Assembly (NCBI GenBank): GCA_037127315.1
Contig: JBBBDQ010001456.1
Span: forward strand, 1,703,501 to 1,767,500
Direction: 5' to 3'
Length of the DNA: 64,000 nucleotides
Source: Ascarosepion bandense
Lineage: Eukaryota > Mollusca > Cephalopoda > Sepiida > Sepiidae
A program made the position numbers and the translations under genes. Position 1 is the stretch's first letter; each line of letters opens with the position of its first letter. The notes below the pieces were generated by a model, which was not told the origin of the DNA, did not search any database, and saw only the letters and a program-made list of their open reading frames with translations. Below, in pieces: positions 33,783-44,513 of this stretch.

Positions 33783-35618
33783 TTACTTTTGGTCACATAC
33801 AGAGCGAAAATCTGTGGGAACAGGGACCCCGACGGATTGTCCCAGAGAACCGGTGCCAATATCGGACATAATTCGTCCATCCAGGACAATGCCGCCGACG
33901 TCCGTATGGAACATTAGTTTTGTAGCCCTATATAAAGAAGGATGGAGGATAACAGAGACCCTCCCGGCACAAAAATTAGACAATTTTTTCAAATAGTTTG
34001 TGCCCATCTGGGCCATTTTGATACCAGGGAAGGCTTCTATAGCCCCCTGCATAAAGTCCCATACCCTTAGGTTTCCTCCAGAGCTCCAAATAAGGGAGCT
34101 TCAGAAAAATTTTGGGGGTTTTCGATCGATTTCCCATCGACCGATGTTAACTTAAACAGAGGCCTTAGGAGGGTCTTCTTCTGAGTGGAAAGATCCCTCT
34201 CTAAGGCCTGCCTATCAACATTACATATATTTACATCATTATATTGGCTAGGCTGACGCTTCTTTTTTTCTTTGGGAGCCGGTTGACTATTTTTTGGGGA
34301 GGGTGTATCTTGCTGAGAAGAGGATGATTCAGGTTGGGAGAAGGGTGATTCTGGGGTGGAGGAGAGTGATTCTGGCTGGAAGGGAGTAATGTAGGAAGGT
34401 GACGATGTGTGTCTCACTGGGGAAGCACATCACTTCTCCTCATTATGGTAACGTATCTGTCTGGTGAAGCCGGAGCGGATTGAGTTTTGGCAATGACCCT
34501 GACTCGCTCCCCCCTGCCACGATCGACATAGTCTATCTTTCCTTTTTTCTTTCTGGCCTCCTCTTCCTCCTCACGTCCTCTTTTTAATGAAGAGGACCTT
34601 GGTGGGGACATTTCTTCCACTTCCATCACTTCCCCCGTGCTGCTCTTGCTGCTGCCGTTGTGACTGCTGCTGCTGTCGCTGCTGTTTTTGATGTTGTTGC
34701 TGCTGCTGCTGTGACTCTTGTTTTTCCTCCTTTTTAGAGGGAGGAACCGACTTCTTGGATGGGGAGTCCTGTTTTGAAGGCGAGGAAGTCTCCTCCTTTT
34801 CCTTTTTTACGACCTCCATCCAGTCAGTTTTACTTGGGCACTTGGAGTTTCAGACTGTGCCGCCGGTGTTGTGGTGCTGCGGGCGTTTTTGTTGGTTGCT
34901 TCTGCTTCCTGGAGGGACACATTTTTACCATGTGGCTAGTGGCTCCACAGAGCCAACAATGTGGCCTGCGCCCCTCCACAGCAACAAACAATTTTCTTCC
35001 ATTACACAAGAGGACGTCAGGTACTCGCAGGAAATTTGGCCTATCTACAACCACATAGGCGCTGACATCCTCTGTCGCTACTCCTGCCTTGCTAACAACC
35101 CTGTTGACCTCCTCAGCTGTTCCAAATTGCATCAGGAAGGTTCCCATGTGGTCACAGCAGATCTCCAAAGGTACTCCATGAATCATGATATGGGTACATC
35201 TTGTACCCATATATTCTGTCTGCAATCGTACTCCTTTTGTTTGTAGGCATGTGCCGGCCAACTTCTTGGCCTCATCTTCCATACCAAAGAGGACATCCCA
35301 CATGGCACAAGATCTCCTGGCCAGGACTTTTGGGCAAATTCCCAGGCTCTTCAATGTCTCTTCCATGTTTTCCCTGCTGATGCCTACAAATTTTCGGGTT
35401 TTGGGATCCGGCGTCAACAGGGAAATTGTTCTGGTAGCTATTTCCTTCCCCACTTCGGGGATAATCATCAGCTCATTCTCTTTGTAGTATTCCTTATACT
35501 TTTCCTGCATCTGCAGGTAGTAACTGGAATCTCTTTTCACAGGAGCGCTCTTCCAAACCGATGGCGAAGGAGTCATTGTCGGCACAGCTGTTAATGTAGA
35601 AGGTTGGGGAGACAGAGC
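33783..35618 (-). pseudogene. Tx1-type LINE ORF1 with CCHC zinc knuckle and glutamine-rich tract
   Basis: ORF1 proteins bind RNA and act as chaperones for LINE ribonucleoprotein particles. The longest open part (35666-34830) reads, after its first 16 residues, SPQPSTLTAVPTMTPSPSVW, YYLQMQEKYKEYYKENELM, an RRM-like central region, then CWLCGATSHMVKMCP, a CX2CX4HX4C zinc knuckle. Downstream, in shifted frames, come a Gln-rich tract made from CAG/CTG codons (about 34720-34630), a Lys/Glu-rich segment (34629-34414), a Ser/Pro-rich segment (34417-34067) and a C-terminal piece (34052-33783). The initiating Met of the 278-residue frame belongs to the host Ty3 integrase, not to ORF1, so the true ORF1 start is lost or differs. 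Frameshifts near 34830, 34570 and 34420 break it. Confidence 0.75.
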
Positions 35619-35945
35619 CATATTATCTATTAGGACCTCTTCTACTGGGCCCCTCTCCACGAACACTTTCTCAACAACTCTATCTCTTTTGCTGTTTCTG
35701 TTCTAATTTTTCGCTATATCGCTACTCTCCCAGGACCACAATCAATCATAGTTAAATACGATTCATGGTGATAATGCGTAATATCGATGACCAGTCTCCT
35801 CCAATTTTCTGTTACATGCAACTCCCTTTTTGTGCTTGGATGGTGCAGGATCAATGGATTGGCACCCCCTACATTGCTCCACCACTTCCTGAACATCTTC
35901 CATTGTGATGTTTGAATTCACTTTCCTTGCCAGATACAAAGTTCT
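35619..35945 (-). pseudogene. Ty3 integrase core start, truncated by the LINE
   Basis: On the minus strand this reads MFRKWWSNVGGANP, then WRRLVIDITHYHHESYLTMI (first catalytic Asp in VIDITH) and DCGPGRVAI, a stop, and then VFVERGPVEEVLIDN (second catalytic Asp in the DN pair). LINE sequence takes over at about 35618. The third catalytic residue and the C-terminal domain are missing. The stop lies at about 35713. Confidence 0.7.
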
Positions 35946-35949
35946 TTTC

Positions 35950-36440
35950 TTTACAAAATGATATTATGCAGGTCTTTCAGATCTTTTACTACACAGCACA
36001 CCAGAGCCATATCTTTCTTCTCCCGAAGCCAGGCTTTCTTCACTCTGGTCAATAGGTCCACCTTGTTCTTCTGTGATGGAATTAATGTGACGGTTATTTT
36101 TAGTCTGAATTCTCAGATCAAGTCTCCAAGTGCCTTAAGTCAACGCTTGATCGACATCTCAGCTGCCCCTTTTGTCTTGATCCTTTTTTCTCCCGAGACT
36201 TCTGACTTAATCCACAATGCCACTGTGGCTGAGTCCATTCTAATTTCCACTGCTTGTAGCTCCCAGGTTGATGCCCTTCATCGTGGCATCGAGCTCTGCA
36301 ACATTGATATGAGTGCTATCATTCTTTTACCGTAGACAAGCAGCGTATTCTATTTCTAACAATGCCCCTAGTGCCAGGCTGTTAGCATCGCTCCATATGA
36401 ACCCTTCCTAGCTCCTTTTTATGTGCCATTCTCCTTTTAC
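35950..36440 (-). pseudogene. Ty3 RNase H domain relic
   Basis: In broken frames the minus strand shows VW..DA-type sequence near 36330 and a MVVAELDAMVKGIN-like stretch near 36290 (INVAELDAM), consistent with the RNase H fold that follows RT in this element. It overlaps plus-strand shadows only. Frame breaks leave it inactive. It is assigned mainly from position between RT and integrase. Confidence 0.55.
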
Positions 36441-37571
36441 AGGGTTCACTTTTTCCACCTCTGCAATAACTTCCTGTATCATATGCAGCACTTCTTGGTC
36501 AATTTCATCCTCCCATTGGTCCGTACCTGTATTCCTTTTAATAAAACTGCATGCAGTTCGCAGCCATCTATGGGGTAATGACCAACCAACTTCCTGCACA
36601 CCAAAAAAAAATTCTTGCTTGGTCAGACCATCATTGACTTCAGGGATCTCGTTTCCTCTTCCAAACATCAACTTTCCTGCCTTATTCCGTTGTAACTTCA
36701 ATCCTAGAGCCACTCCATTTTCCAATGGCTCTGCTGGTTTAGCCGTTAGTCCATAAGTTTTGACATGGTCTCTCACCCTTTCCACAGTCACCTCTGTCTC
36801 AACCACCAGTACATCATCGATATAAGAACAGGTGGCTCTTTTCCCCCACTTCGTCTTCGGTCAGCACAGTCTTAAGCACTGCTGTTATAATTTTAAGTGC
36901 GGAATTCAGTCCAAATCCTAATCTCGTCAAGCAATAAATCTGACCTTTATATTCAACCCATTGATACCGTCATAGTTTTTTGTCCACATGAATTTGAAGG
37001 TAGTTGTCTTTAAATCCATGATATTGGTTGCTCACTCCATTCTCCTCCACTCCCTCATGACTTCTTCACATACGTCGATTCCATCTTTGGTGAGGCAGGC
37101 CACATACTTGTTCAATTCTTGGAAGTCCAACACTGGCCTGACTTTCTTTTTGGTTGATTGAACCACTACCATGAGTGACAGAATTCCTTCAACTTTCCCT
37201 GACCATGGTATTAAAATTCCTTCGTCGATCCACTTCTCAACTTCCTCCTTGAACTGCGGTCTTATCTCTCCTCTTAGCGTGCTTTCGTAGCAACCAATCC
37301 GATTTGTCAGCACAGGCAATCCTGTGGTCCATCACCACTCTAATGTCCACTTGTCACCATCAAAATGGGCTCGGAAGTCCTCATCCTCAATCTGACATGG
37401 CCTGGTTTTTGTTGGCTGGATGGCATTTTGTCCGCTGTTCGCACTTCTTGCCATTCTAGTTACATATTGATTGCCAAACTTCGCCTGACCCTTAGCAATT
37501 GTAGCTCCTCCCAGCCTGTCTATAACATCTAGGCCCAGTATCACATAGATTCCTGGGACGAGTTTATCGAG
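36408..37571 (-). pseudogene. Ty3 reverse transcriptase
   Basis: RT of the Ty3-type element. 37571-37332 is the post-protease linker (GLDVIDRLGGATI). 37319-37032 contains GEIRPQFKEEVEKWIDEGIL, VVQSTKKKVRPVLDFQELNK (RT motifs 1-2). The YIDD catalytic box is intact at about 36815-36826 (read on the minus strand as SYIDDVLVVET). 36806-36408 continues with ENGVALGLKLQRNKAGKLMF, a GLTKQEFF stretch and the connection to RNase H. Sequence between 37030 and 36830 is in shifted frames. The enzyme is broken by at least three frame changes, but its catalytic box is still visible. Confidence 0.75.
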
Positions 37572-37580
37572 CACAATTAC

Positions 37581-37871
37581 TCAAAGTTGTAGTGGTATAT
37601 TCCTCACTATGATCTTGGCGGTGGTCTCTCCACAACACTTCACCTCTCTGCTATCTATCATGCTAATATTGCTGGCTCCATTCCAAAAGTTGGCGACACT
37701 TATTGTGACGAGCATAGTTGTACAACTGGTATCAACAAGGGCTTTAGCTCTCTTCCCGTTGACAGTGATCACTATCTGTGGCAACAAACTCTCAGACGCT
37801 TTTTCAGAATTAAAGGGGTAACTGCTGGTGCAATAGCACCCCTTTACTCGTTTCACTGAGGTGAAGGACAA
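37581..37871 (-). pseudogene. Ty3 retropepsin-like protease relic
   Basis: The frame 37871-37581 carries ITVNGKRAKALVDTSCTTML. Retropepsins have D-T/S-G; here the third position reads Ser (DTS), so the active-site loop is altered. The segment follows the zinc knuckle immediately and overlaps the end of the gag frame by some bases, as usual for a gag-pol junction. Confidence 0.7.
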
Positions 37872-38534
37872 TTCCTACTAACATGCCCAACCTGGCCACA
37901 CCGGAAGCAGTTAATGTCCAGCCTTGGTTCTCTATAATCTCTAATCAGGTGGGGTCCCTGACATCTAAGGCATTTTCCGATGAATTTACGACTTTGTCTC
38001 CTCACTGCCTGCTTCTCTTCGCCGAGCGTGTTTGTGATAGAGGTTGCAAATGCCCCCAGTTCACTGGTATGTTTTGCCAGCACCCTGGCATACCTCAAAA
38101 TTTCAATTACCTCCATGGTTTTGATCCAAGTCATTCGCTGCAGTTCCATCAAAATGTGATCAGAAAAACCACTCGCAAAAGCCATTTTAACAGTTTTCTC
38201 AAGGCTTCGTCCCGTGTATCTGACCAATCCTGTTAGTCATCTTATTTCTGCTGCATACATGTCCACTGATTCTCCAGTTCAGTTTGTTATAGGCCTCATA
38301 GGCACCCTCCAAAAATGCTGTCTTTAATCTTTTCTCAATACTTTTAGCATCGGTCTGGTCTTTCTCTCCTATTTCCAGATAAACCACTAGTGCATTCCTC
38401 TCCAAATACATCAGAATCAATGTTGCTACATCAGCGGTCTTTTGCAGCTTCACAACCAGCTTCAGCTTATTAAGCCACGCGACCACATCGCCTTTTCCCG
38501 TAAACGGCCCTAGGATGTCACTGCTTAACTTCAC
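37853..38534 (-). pseudogene. Ty3 gag: capsid and tandem zinc knuckles
   Basis: Gag forms the intracellular particle. 38534-38199 starts MKLSSDILGPFTGKGDVVAW and holds capsid helices. After a frame change, 38227-37853 has LEKTVKMAFASGFSDHILME and two zinc knuckles near its end: a degenerate CLRCQGPHLIRDY (last Cys replaced) and an intact CFRCGQVGHVSRNC (CX2CX4HX4C) at about 37909-37868. One frameshift near 38215 splits it. Its start lies only about 35 bases inside the 5' LTR boundary at 38570. Confidence 0.8.
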
Positions 38535-38569
38535 TCATTCGCCCATTTTCTCCGTTTTCCAAAATAGCT

Positions 38570-38785
38570 TGTGGTTTTTGTTCTTTTTAAACATCATGTC
38601 TCAATATTGTATGTACACAACTCCAAAGAACAACCCTTCTTTGAAAACAAAGACTTCTTATGCAAGCTGGCAGCATCTTATTTGCATAGGAAGAATGAAA
38701 TTTCATGTTACTTCACGAGACCCGCCAGCATATAATCATACGTCATGCGGCCGCCGTATTTTTTTTTTTTTTTTTTGCATGTAAC
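38570..38785 (-). repeat. 5' LTR of the Ty3 element (approximate)
   Basis: The inner end at 38570 matches the outer end of the 29726 copy. The outer boundary is inferred from a terminal CA (plus strand) at 38784-38785. A T run at 38760-38776 lies near the outer end. Confidence 0.5.
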
Positions 38786-40370
38786 AGGACCTTACATGCT
38801 ACACGAATTTGTACAGAATTAGGTAAGTACCTTTTGAAAGGCATTTTATCACAATATAATATACTAATAAAAATAACAGGCATTTATTTTCATATTGCTT
38901 TTTTAAACAAACAAACACCATAACACATCCACAACATTAGTGAATTTTAGAACATACAAAAAACAAACCTTTAAAAGAGAATAAAAAATGTCTAAAACAA
39001 GAAAAATAAAATCAAACCACCAACTGATTTGATTTTGAATTATGGAAGCTCAACCTTGACACAGATCACCAATGGTGGATGATCCTCTTCTTTATTTTAA
39101 ACAACAAGAGGATATGCACCAACTACAAGTATCCCAAAAACAAGTATGAACCAACAAGACCAAAAGTTTCATCACTGCCTGTGCAGTGTTCAACCATATA
39201 GTAAGGAACAAAACGAAAAATCTATCAGGCCCATCTATACTTTGCAGTGAATGTAAAGTTCTGTAAACCATAGGGCAAATGGCCCAACAAGAAAGAGTGT
39301 AAACCCTAACCTCCCTCAAGACCATCTTCATCAACAACCAATCGGCACTATTTGGAAAAGTAATGAGGCAGGTTGAAGCTGCAGCCTCAGTTGCAGTAAA
39401 GATAGGTTTTGCCCTGTTTAAACCTAGTGGTTGATACATGTACAACTGTCAATATTACTTAAATATTTAGAAGCTTCATGTTTGAACCCCGCTGCCATAC
39501 ATTTTCTTTCACAGATAGTCAATCTATATCTTGTCATAGTGAAGCATTAGTTGAAATTTTTCAGTGCTGTGAATATTTTTCAGAATTAAAAAAAACTATG
39601 TTCATAATTATATCCACTATTTGAGAATGTAGTGTCTGAAGATTTGGCACAACAAATAAATTAGATTCAAATTATAGTGGACACATATTCTATTAATCAG
39701 TTCCAGATAAAATAAAAGCGTCTTTTTATTGAAAATTATTAATGAAATAAAATATCCCTAATGAATGGATATTAATTTAAAATAAAATTTATTTAACTAA
39801 CAATTTATGGAGAAAGATAAGAAATTATACTGTATTTAAAACATATCAAATTATTAATCTGTAAGATTTCAGCATTTAAGAATGTATAGTTATTATTAGA
39901 AATTTTATATTTTTCAGGTAATGCACATTAAAACGAAGTCAAGCATTTTTCTGTTAAATATTTTTATGTGCATTTGGTTGCATCTACTACTACACCTGTA
40001 TGCCAGATATAAATAAAGGAACAACATATCAGGCAGTCAGTCAGAAAGATAGCCTGAATAAAGGATGAATGTAACGTTCAGAGTCAAGTAAAAGATCTTC
40101 CTTTTCTAATCTATTTCTTGTTGTACAAAAATGTCTTTATAAAAAGAAAAAAATTTGTAAATCACCTCAACTATTTTTGGAATATAAAAATTTTGGTTCT
40201 ACATTTTGTCTGCTTTCTTCATTTCCTTTCCTTTTTCTTTGTAGATGAGTTAAATATTTTTGCAAAACCAAATTTTCACACCTTCAACCTTCCACAAATT
40301 GATGACAGCCAACATTTTTTGAAAGAATCTTATATATAAAATGGCAACCATGATGCTGGAATTAAACACA
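38786..40370. other. non-coding tract
   Basis: The only long ORF here (39092-39445, -) has no recognised domain and no supporting context. The rest is AT-rich. I see nothing else to name. Confidence 0.4.
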
Positions 40371-40374
40371 AGCA

Positions 40375-40620
40375 GAAATACAGATATCCATCAAATAACA
40401 CCAAAGCTCCTGACTTCATGGAGACTGCTGTAAATAGTTGGTTTTCCATCAAAGAAATATCAAAATCTCCTCTAAAATGTTCTTCACAATCATAGTGGCA
40501 TTATCCCCTGAAACGGTTGCAAATTACTCCTCAGCAGTTCTCCAAAGGTAGGATAACAAGGAACTTAAATCTATGATATCAGCTTAATATATATATTGCT
40601 GGAGAATATCTACGGAACTG
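40375..40620 (+). pseudogene. Ty3 gag N-terminal fragment, same family as the 51-56 kb element
   Basis: In the best frame the text runs APDFMETAVNSWFSI and, after breaks, PLKRLQ and QQFSK. It parallels APEFMETAVNGWFMI and LLPAKEVGKL in the gag at 55512-54796. Several stops are present and there is no further pol sequence; at about 40700 a LINE end follows. Confidence 0.6.
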
Positions 40621-40734
40621 AGTGCTGGAGAATGACTAAGGTGGATCTCACCAAACTTTGATTCTTTCACACCATATGCCTTCTATGAAAACTGAAAATA
40701 TTTTGGCCAGAGCAGATCTCCAATGAAGACCTGT

Positions 40735-41025
40735 TGAAGAAATGCAAGCAAGAGAACATGGGCACCATCATTACAAGAAGGCGGTGGAGATTGGGCATGT
40801 GCTCCAGAAAGATCCACAGTCAATCACAAGAACAGCAATGCACTGGACCCCAGATGGCAAAAGAAAGAGGGGAAGACCAAGAACGACATAAAGAAGTACG
40901 GTGAAGAATGAGATGGAAGCCACACAGTACTCTTGGGGTTCATTGACTAGTCTGGCCCAAGATAGGCAGAGGTGGAGAAGTTTTATTGCTGCCTTACACA
41001 CCATTGGGTGTAATGGATGACGATG
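40735..41025 (+). pseudogene. LINE ORF2 C-terminal end
   Basis: Readable residues in order are RRRWR.GMCSRKIHSQSQ, PQMAKERGRPRTT, NEMEATQYSWGSLTSLAQDR and QRWRSFIAALHTIGCNG, then a stop. This is the typical C-terminus of a common invertebrate LINE group (R-R-W-x-W-GHVLR, then GKRKRGRPK.TWRRT, then W..FVAAL). RT is absent, so this is a 5'-truncated insertion. One internal stop (AT after RPRTT) is visible. Confidence 0.75.
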
Positions 41026-42990
41026 GAGAAGCTTATGACAACTACAACAATAGTCCTTCCATATATTTACAAGAAATATTTACAGAGATAATTGGAATCA
41101 GTTTGGATATAGTTAACCATAAACTTTGTTCAAGAATTATCCTTATTCATATCTTTCAGAGAAGAATTTAATACCACCACAGCTAAGTAACCAAGCTGAA
41201 AAAATATTGCCAACATTCAAACCCAGTAAACTACAAGAAAATCAGGCTCAAAAACAGAATGTGCAGAAATAACAAAACTTACGTTCATGTTGATATTAAA
41301 CCAAATAAACAAGATCAGAGACCAAAAAATGCAAAGTGCATTTGTATTATGTTGTAAAATATAGGATGTGTAATCAATGGTACAAGTTGTCAAATAAGTG
41401 GAAAATTTACACATCCAACAATCATTGAGAACTAAACCATACAGAACAGTCATTTGGAAAATCAGTTGGGTGAAAAGTGAGCAACCTGGTTAACCTGCCC
41501 CTTTACTTAAGTGATCCTAAATTTATCATTAACACTGAAGCTTGCATTTCAATTATATCACAAAGATACACATAAGAATATTGTTGAAATAAACTCCTGT
41601 CATTTTCATGTCAGCATCTGTTTTAGACAAAGCAATTAAAAATAAATGTAACTTGTCTAAGAAGGGCACTTCAATGGACTTTTGTTATGCAACAAATGAG
41701 ATCTCCATTAGTTGAATTTGATTTCCTCAAGCATTTGCTCTTATAATTGGTTGTTACAGAATAAGTGAAACTATTTTGCAGATATACATTCACACTGACA
41801 TAGAAAAACAATATTTTGATAGCATATTAAAAACATGAAGAACTTTATCTGCTTTAATACATGCACAACCAGTACAAAACAATTTTCAACTAGTTTTAGC
41901 AGTAATACTTTTTGGCACATAATAAAAAGCTGAAATATTGCTGACTCATCACAAGCCTTTATGCGGCACTTTTCAGTGTAAATGTAGTGAAATGATAATT
42001 GGGGTTCAGAATGATTTCTGATTTTGTGTACAGAACTTATTTGGGAGGTCACTGGACTGAGTTATTTCATTTATAATTAAAATTGAGTTGTTTTGGTGCT
42101 TGTTTCAAGCTATGAAACATACATGCAATGCACTGCTTTAACACCTGGTTAAGTTGTAGTGATACCGACTGAGCAAAAGCGAGCTGACCGGACATTTGCT
42201 CTATAGCAACCAAAAAGCGAATGAATAAAAATCACCTCCGCGCATCCAAGTTCGTGCAGATGTTCCGGTTGAAAAATAAAAATTAATCAAATATCAAATT
42301 ACCATTTCACGAGCCTATGCGAATTTTATTTACCAGCAAATGGGAAGGCCAGAATCAAATTCAAGTATGAAATTCCAAAACAAGCTGCGTTTTGATCCAA
42401 AAGGCAGATATAAAAAGCATCATTAGAGAGACGGGAAAACGAGAGGAGAAGAGTGTAATTAATATCCCCTGGACTTAAGTCGAGCGGCTACTATGCTGAC
42501 CTCTTTCTTTCTCCCTGTCTCAAAAGTACTTATTGACCTCTTCAAAGACATTCCTCAAAGTACTTACTGATCTTAGGAGCGGCAACTTCAAAATGAACAT
42601 CCCCTTACCTTCAAGACGCTTCCACACTCCTAAGCCTTTAATCTCTTTCAGCTTATCATTATTTGTCATGAACAATTTAACCTCCATTGGACTTATATTT
42701 AAGTATTATTTTAATTGTAAAACATAAATTGAAATGTGTATATATAAATGTTATTTTATACTCAAATTGCCTTTCTTGATTTTATAATCATTTTATGAAT
42801 TATAGTGGGCTATCTTCCCACAAGGCCAAATTCCGTTAACCTGCACGGTATACTATTACCCTGCATTAGAATGGAATCCTAGAAAAGAATAAATAAGATA
42901 AGATATACCCGCTATAAAGTACTAGTAACTTTGAACCAGTAAAATTATTATTGTTGTAACACCTCCAGCAAAGTTACTAATTCAAAGACA
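41026..42990. other. non-coding tract; right part may be a retroelement LTR/leader
   Basis: 41026-42140 is AT-rich with no gene. 42150-42870 is GC-richer, with TATA-like sequence near 42740 and pyrimidine-rich runs, and sits just upstream of the Ty3 gag fragment that the Tc1 element interrupts, so it could be the LTR and leader of that element. I found no second copy in the window to prove it. Confidence 0.35.
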
Positions 42991-42997
42991 ATTGTTA

Positions 42998-43028
42998 CAG
43001 GGGCCTGACAATATTTTTCGGACACTTT
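42998..43028. repeat. left terminal inverted repeat (outer binding site)
   Basis: CAGGGGCC, then an AATATTTTTC(G/A)GACAC core. It pairs with the right end at 44514-44544. Confidence 0.93.
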
Positions 43029-43178
43029 GAAAAAAGTACTTCAAGGTGGTTACTAGTGTCAAAAACTTTTGAGATTGTAAGTATGTAGTTGAGGAGTGAA
43101 AATCCACTACTAGTGTAATCATTTTTTTTAGTTTGGCTTTGATAATTTTAGTTTTTTGTGATTTTTGCAAAAACTTGC

Positions 43179-43199
43179 GCGACACTATTTTTCGGACAT
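43179..43199. repeat. left inner repeat of IR/DR structure
   Basis: GCGACACTATTTTTCGGACAT; the core TATTTTTCGGACA matches the outer site. The partner is at 44343-44363 in inverted orientation with one difference. Confidence 0.9.
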
Positions 43200-43342
43200 G
43201 ACAAAAAATCCTATTTTATTAAGAGCTAAGTTCATGTATATGTTGCTGTATGCAAATTTTCTGCTTGTACACTTAGCTGTCATCATTAGAATCAATTATC
43301 TGTTCTATTTTACTGGCAAAACAATTAAGAAAATGAGGTAAA

Positions 43343-44329
43343 ATGCATTCAAAAGAAGTCATTTGTTTGGCACGGAAGAAGCGGGATGATGGCCTCAGCA
43401 TCAGAAGGATCGCCATGGATTTGAAGCTGTTGAAATCAACGGTCGAATACATGCTGAAGACAAACTCCGAGCGAAAAAAGACGAGAGGACGGAAAAGATC
43501 AATTGGCAAGAGGACTGAAAGGAGAATGAAGAGGACTGTGACACGGCTTTTGACATCTGGAGAAAAAGTTACAGCAAGAAAAGTGAAGGAGAAATGTGAA
43601 TTGGATGTAAATGTCCGAACAGTACAAAGAATGCTGCATAGGATTGGTTTGAAGTATGCAAAGGCTAAGAAAAAAATTACACTAACAAAGAAACACAAAG
43701 GAGCAAGACTGGAGTGTGCTAAAAGATGGTTAACAAAGCATGTTGACTTTAAGAAGGTTATATTTACTGATGAGAAGCGTTTCAAGTTTGATGGGCTCGA
43801 TGGATGGTGTACTTGGTCGAGAAGGGGTGAGCCTGCTGTACTGAACAAACGACAGATGGGAGGAGGAGGAGTTATGGTTTGGGGTATGATCTTTGCTAAT
43901 GAAAATATATGGTTGGAGTGGCTGAAAGGACGACAGAACAGCGAAAGCTATAAACAGTTGCTGGAGGAGAAAGCCCTACCAAGGATAAGAAGAGAGATAG
44001 GGAATGATTTCATTCTACAGCAAGACAATTGCAGCATCCATGTGTCAAAACTCATGAAAGAATGGATGGCTAAAGTGAATATGACTACTTTGGAATGGCC
44101 TGCAAAAAGCTCAGATCTAAATTTAATAGAAAATGTTTGGGAAATGCTTGTGCAACTTGTCTATGACGGACCTGAAATAACGAAAGAGGCTCAACTATGG
44201 GAACGGATACTAGATGCCAAAAAACAACTAATAGAAACACGTAGAGATGTTATTGTGCATATGTTTGATCATTATGAAGAGAGATTGATAAAAGTTATTG
44301 AGAAGAAAGGTGATATTACAGACTATTAA
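43343..44329 (+). CDS. Tc1-type DD34E transposase, intact
   Basis: The transposase cuts the element out and reinserts it at TA sites, acting in the nucleus. The 328-residue frame is uninterrupted, close to the usual 340 for Tc1. Residues about 10-40 and 60-105 form the bipartite helix-turn-helix DNA-binding domain, with a basic AT-hook/NLS-like TRGRKRSIGKRTERR between. The catalytic triad is complete: D143 (FTDEKRF), D228 (QQDNCSIH) and E263 (LIENVW), with 34 residues between the second and third, i.e. DD34E. A glycine-rich GGGGVMVWG (about 173-181) precedes the second Asp, as in Tc1. SSDLNLIENVW replaces the usual SPDLNPIENxW, so two prolines are changed. The ATG at 43343 is chosen because it opens the HTH domain and lies between the inner repeat and the conserved region. 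The activity is a family inference. Confidence 0.95.
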   Translation: MHSKEVICLARKKRDDGLSIRRIAMDLKLLKSTVEYMLKTNSERKKTRGRKRSIGKRTERRMKRTVTRLLTSGEKVTARKVKEKCELDVNVRTVQRMLHRIGLKYAKAKKKITLTKKHKGARLECAKRWLTKHVDFKKVIFTDEKRFKFDGLDGWCTWSRRGEPAVLNKRQMGGGGVMVWGMIFANENIWLEWLKGRQNSESYKQLLEEKALPRIRREIGNDFILQQDNCSIHVSKLMKEWMAKVNMTTLEWPAKSSDLNLIENVWEMLVQLVYDGPEITKEAQLWERILDAKKQLIETRRDVIVHMFDHYEERLIKVIEKKGDITDY

Positions 44330-44342
44330 CAGTTTTTCAATG

Positions 44343-44363
44343 ATGTCCGAAAAATAATGTCGC
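44343..44363. repeat. right inner repeat of IR/DR structure
   Basis: This is the inverted partner of 43179-43199, placed 14 bp after the transposase stop. Confidence 0.9.
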
Positions 44364-44513
44364 ATGTGTTTTGTAAAAAATGATGAAAAATAAATATTTT
44401 TTCCTTACCTAATCGATTTTCTTCCATTTTTATTACAGGTATTGTCTTTATATGCTTATGCTATTCTATTGAAAGAATTTCGCCACTCTATGGTACTCGG
44501 AAAGTCGAATACT

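Larger units (their letters stand above)
29794..35618 (-). mobile_element. Tx1/L1-type LINE with ORF1 and ORF2
   Basis: A nearly 6-kb non-LTR retrotransposon on the minus strand: ORF1 (about 35618-33783), ORF2 (33752 to about 30640) and a 3' UTR of about 0.8 kb. The 3' end carries a 9-bp hairpin (29800-29820, ATTTGTATT with TTT loop) near the junction with the LTR remnant, but no long poly(A). It is GC-richer than its surroundings and its reading frames are only moderately decayed. Confidence 0.8.
29726..38785 (-). mobile_element. Ty3-type LTR retrotransposon interrupted by a Tx1-type LINE
   Basis: Two LTR pieces in direct orientation bound the complex. 38570-38633 and 29726-29793 share TGTGGTTTTTGTTC, an (A)CAT/GTC..GTCTCAATATTGTA block, and CACAACTCCAAAGAACAA, with a few differences and a longer T run in the left copy. 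The 5' LTR (right side) probably spans 38570-38785, TG to CA. On the minus strand follow gag, protease, RT, RNase H and the first part of integrase down to about 35620. The next retroelement sequence is the 3' LTR remnant. Between them lies a LINE on the same strand, so the rest of integrase and the 5' part of the 3' LTR have been lost. Confidence 0.75.

Noticed and set aside
34830..35666. Single 278-residue protein
   Set aside because: The first residues belong to the Ty3 integrase and the rest to LINE ORF1, so it is a junction ORF and not a gene in its own right.
39092..39445. 117-residue minus-strand ORF as a small Cys-rich secreted protein
   Set aside because: No signal peptide at the start, no family resemblance and no supporting splice or promoter signals.
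43273..43848. 191-residue minus-strand ORF
   Set aside because: It is the antisense shadow of the intact Tc1 transposase.
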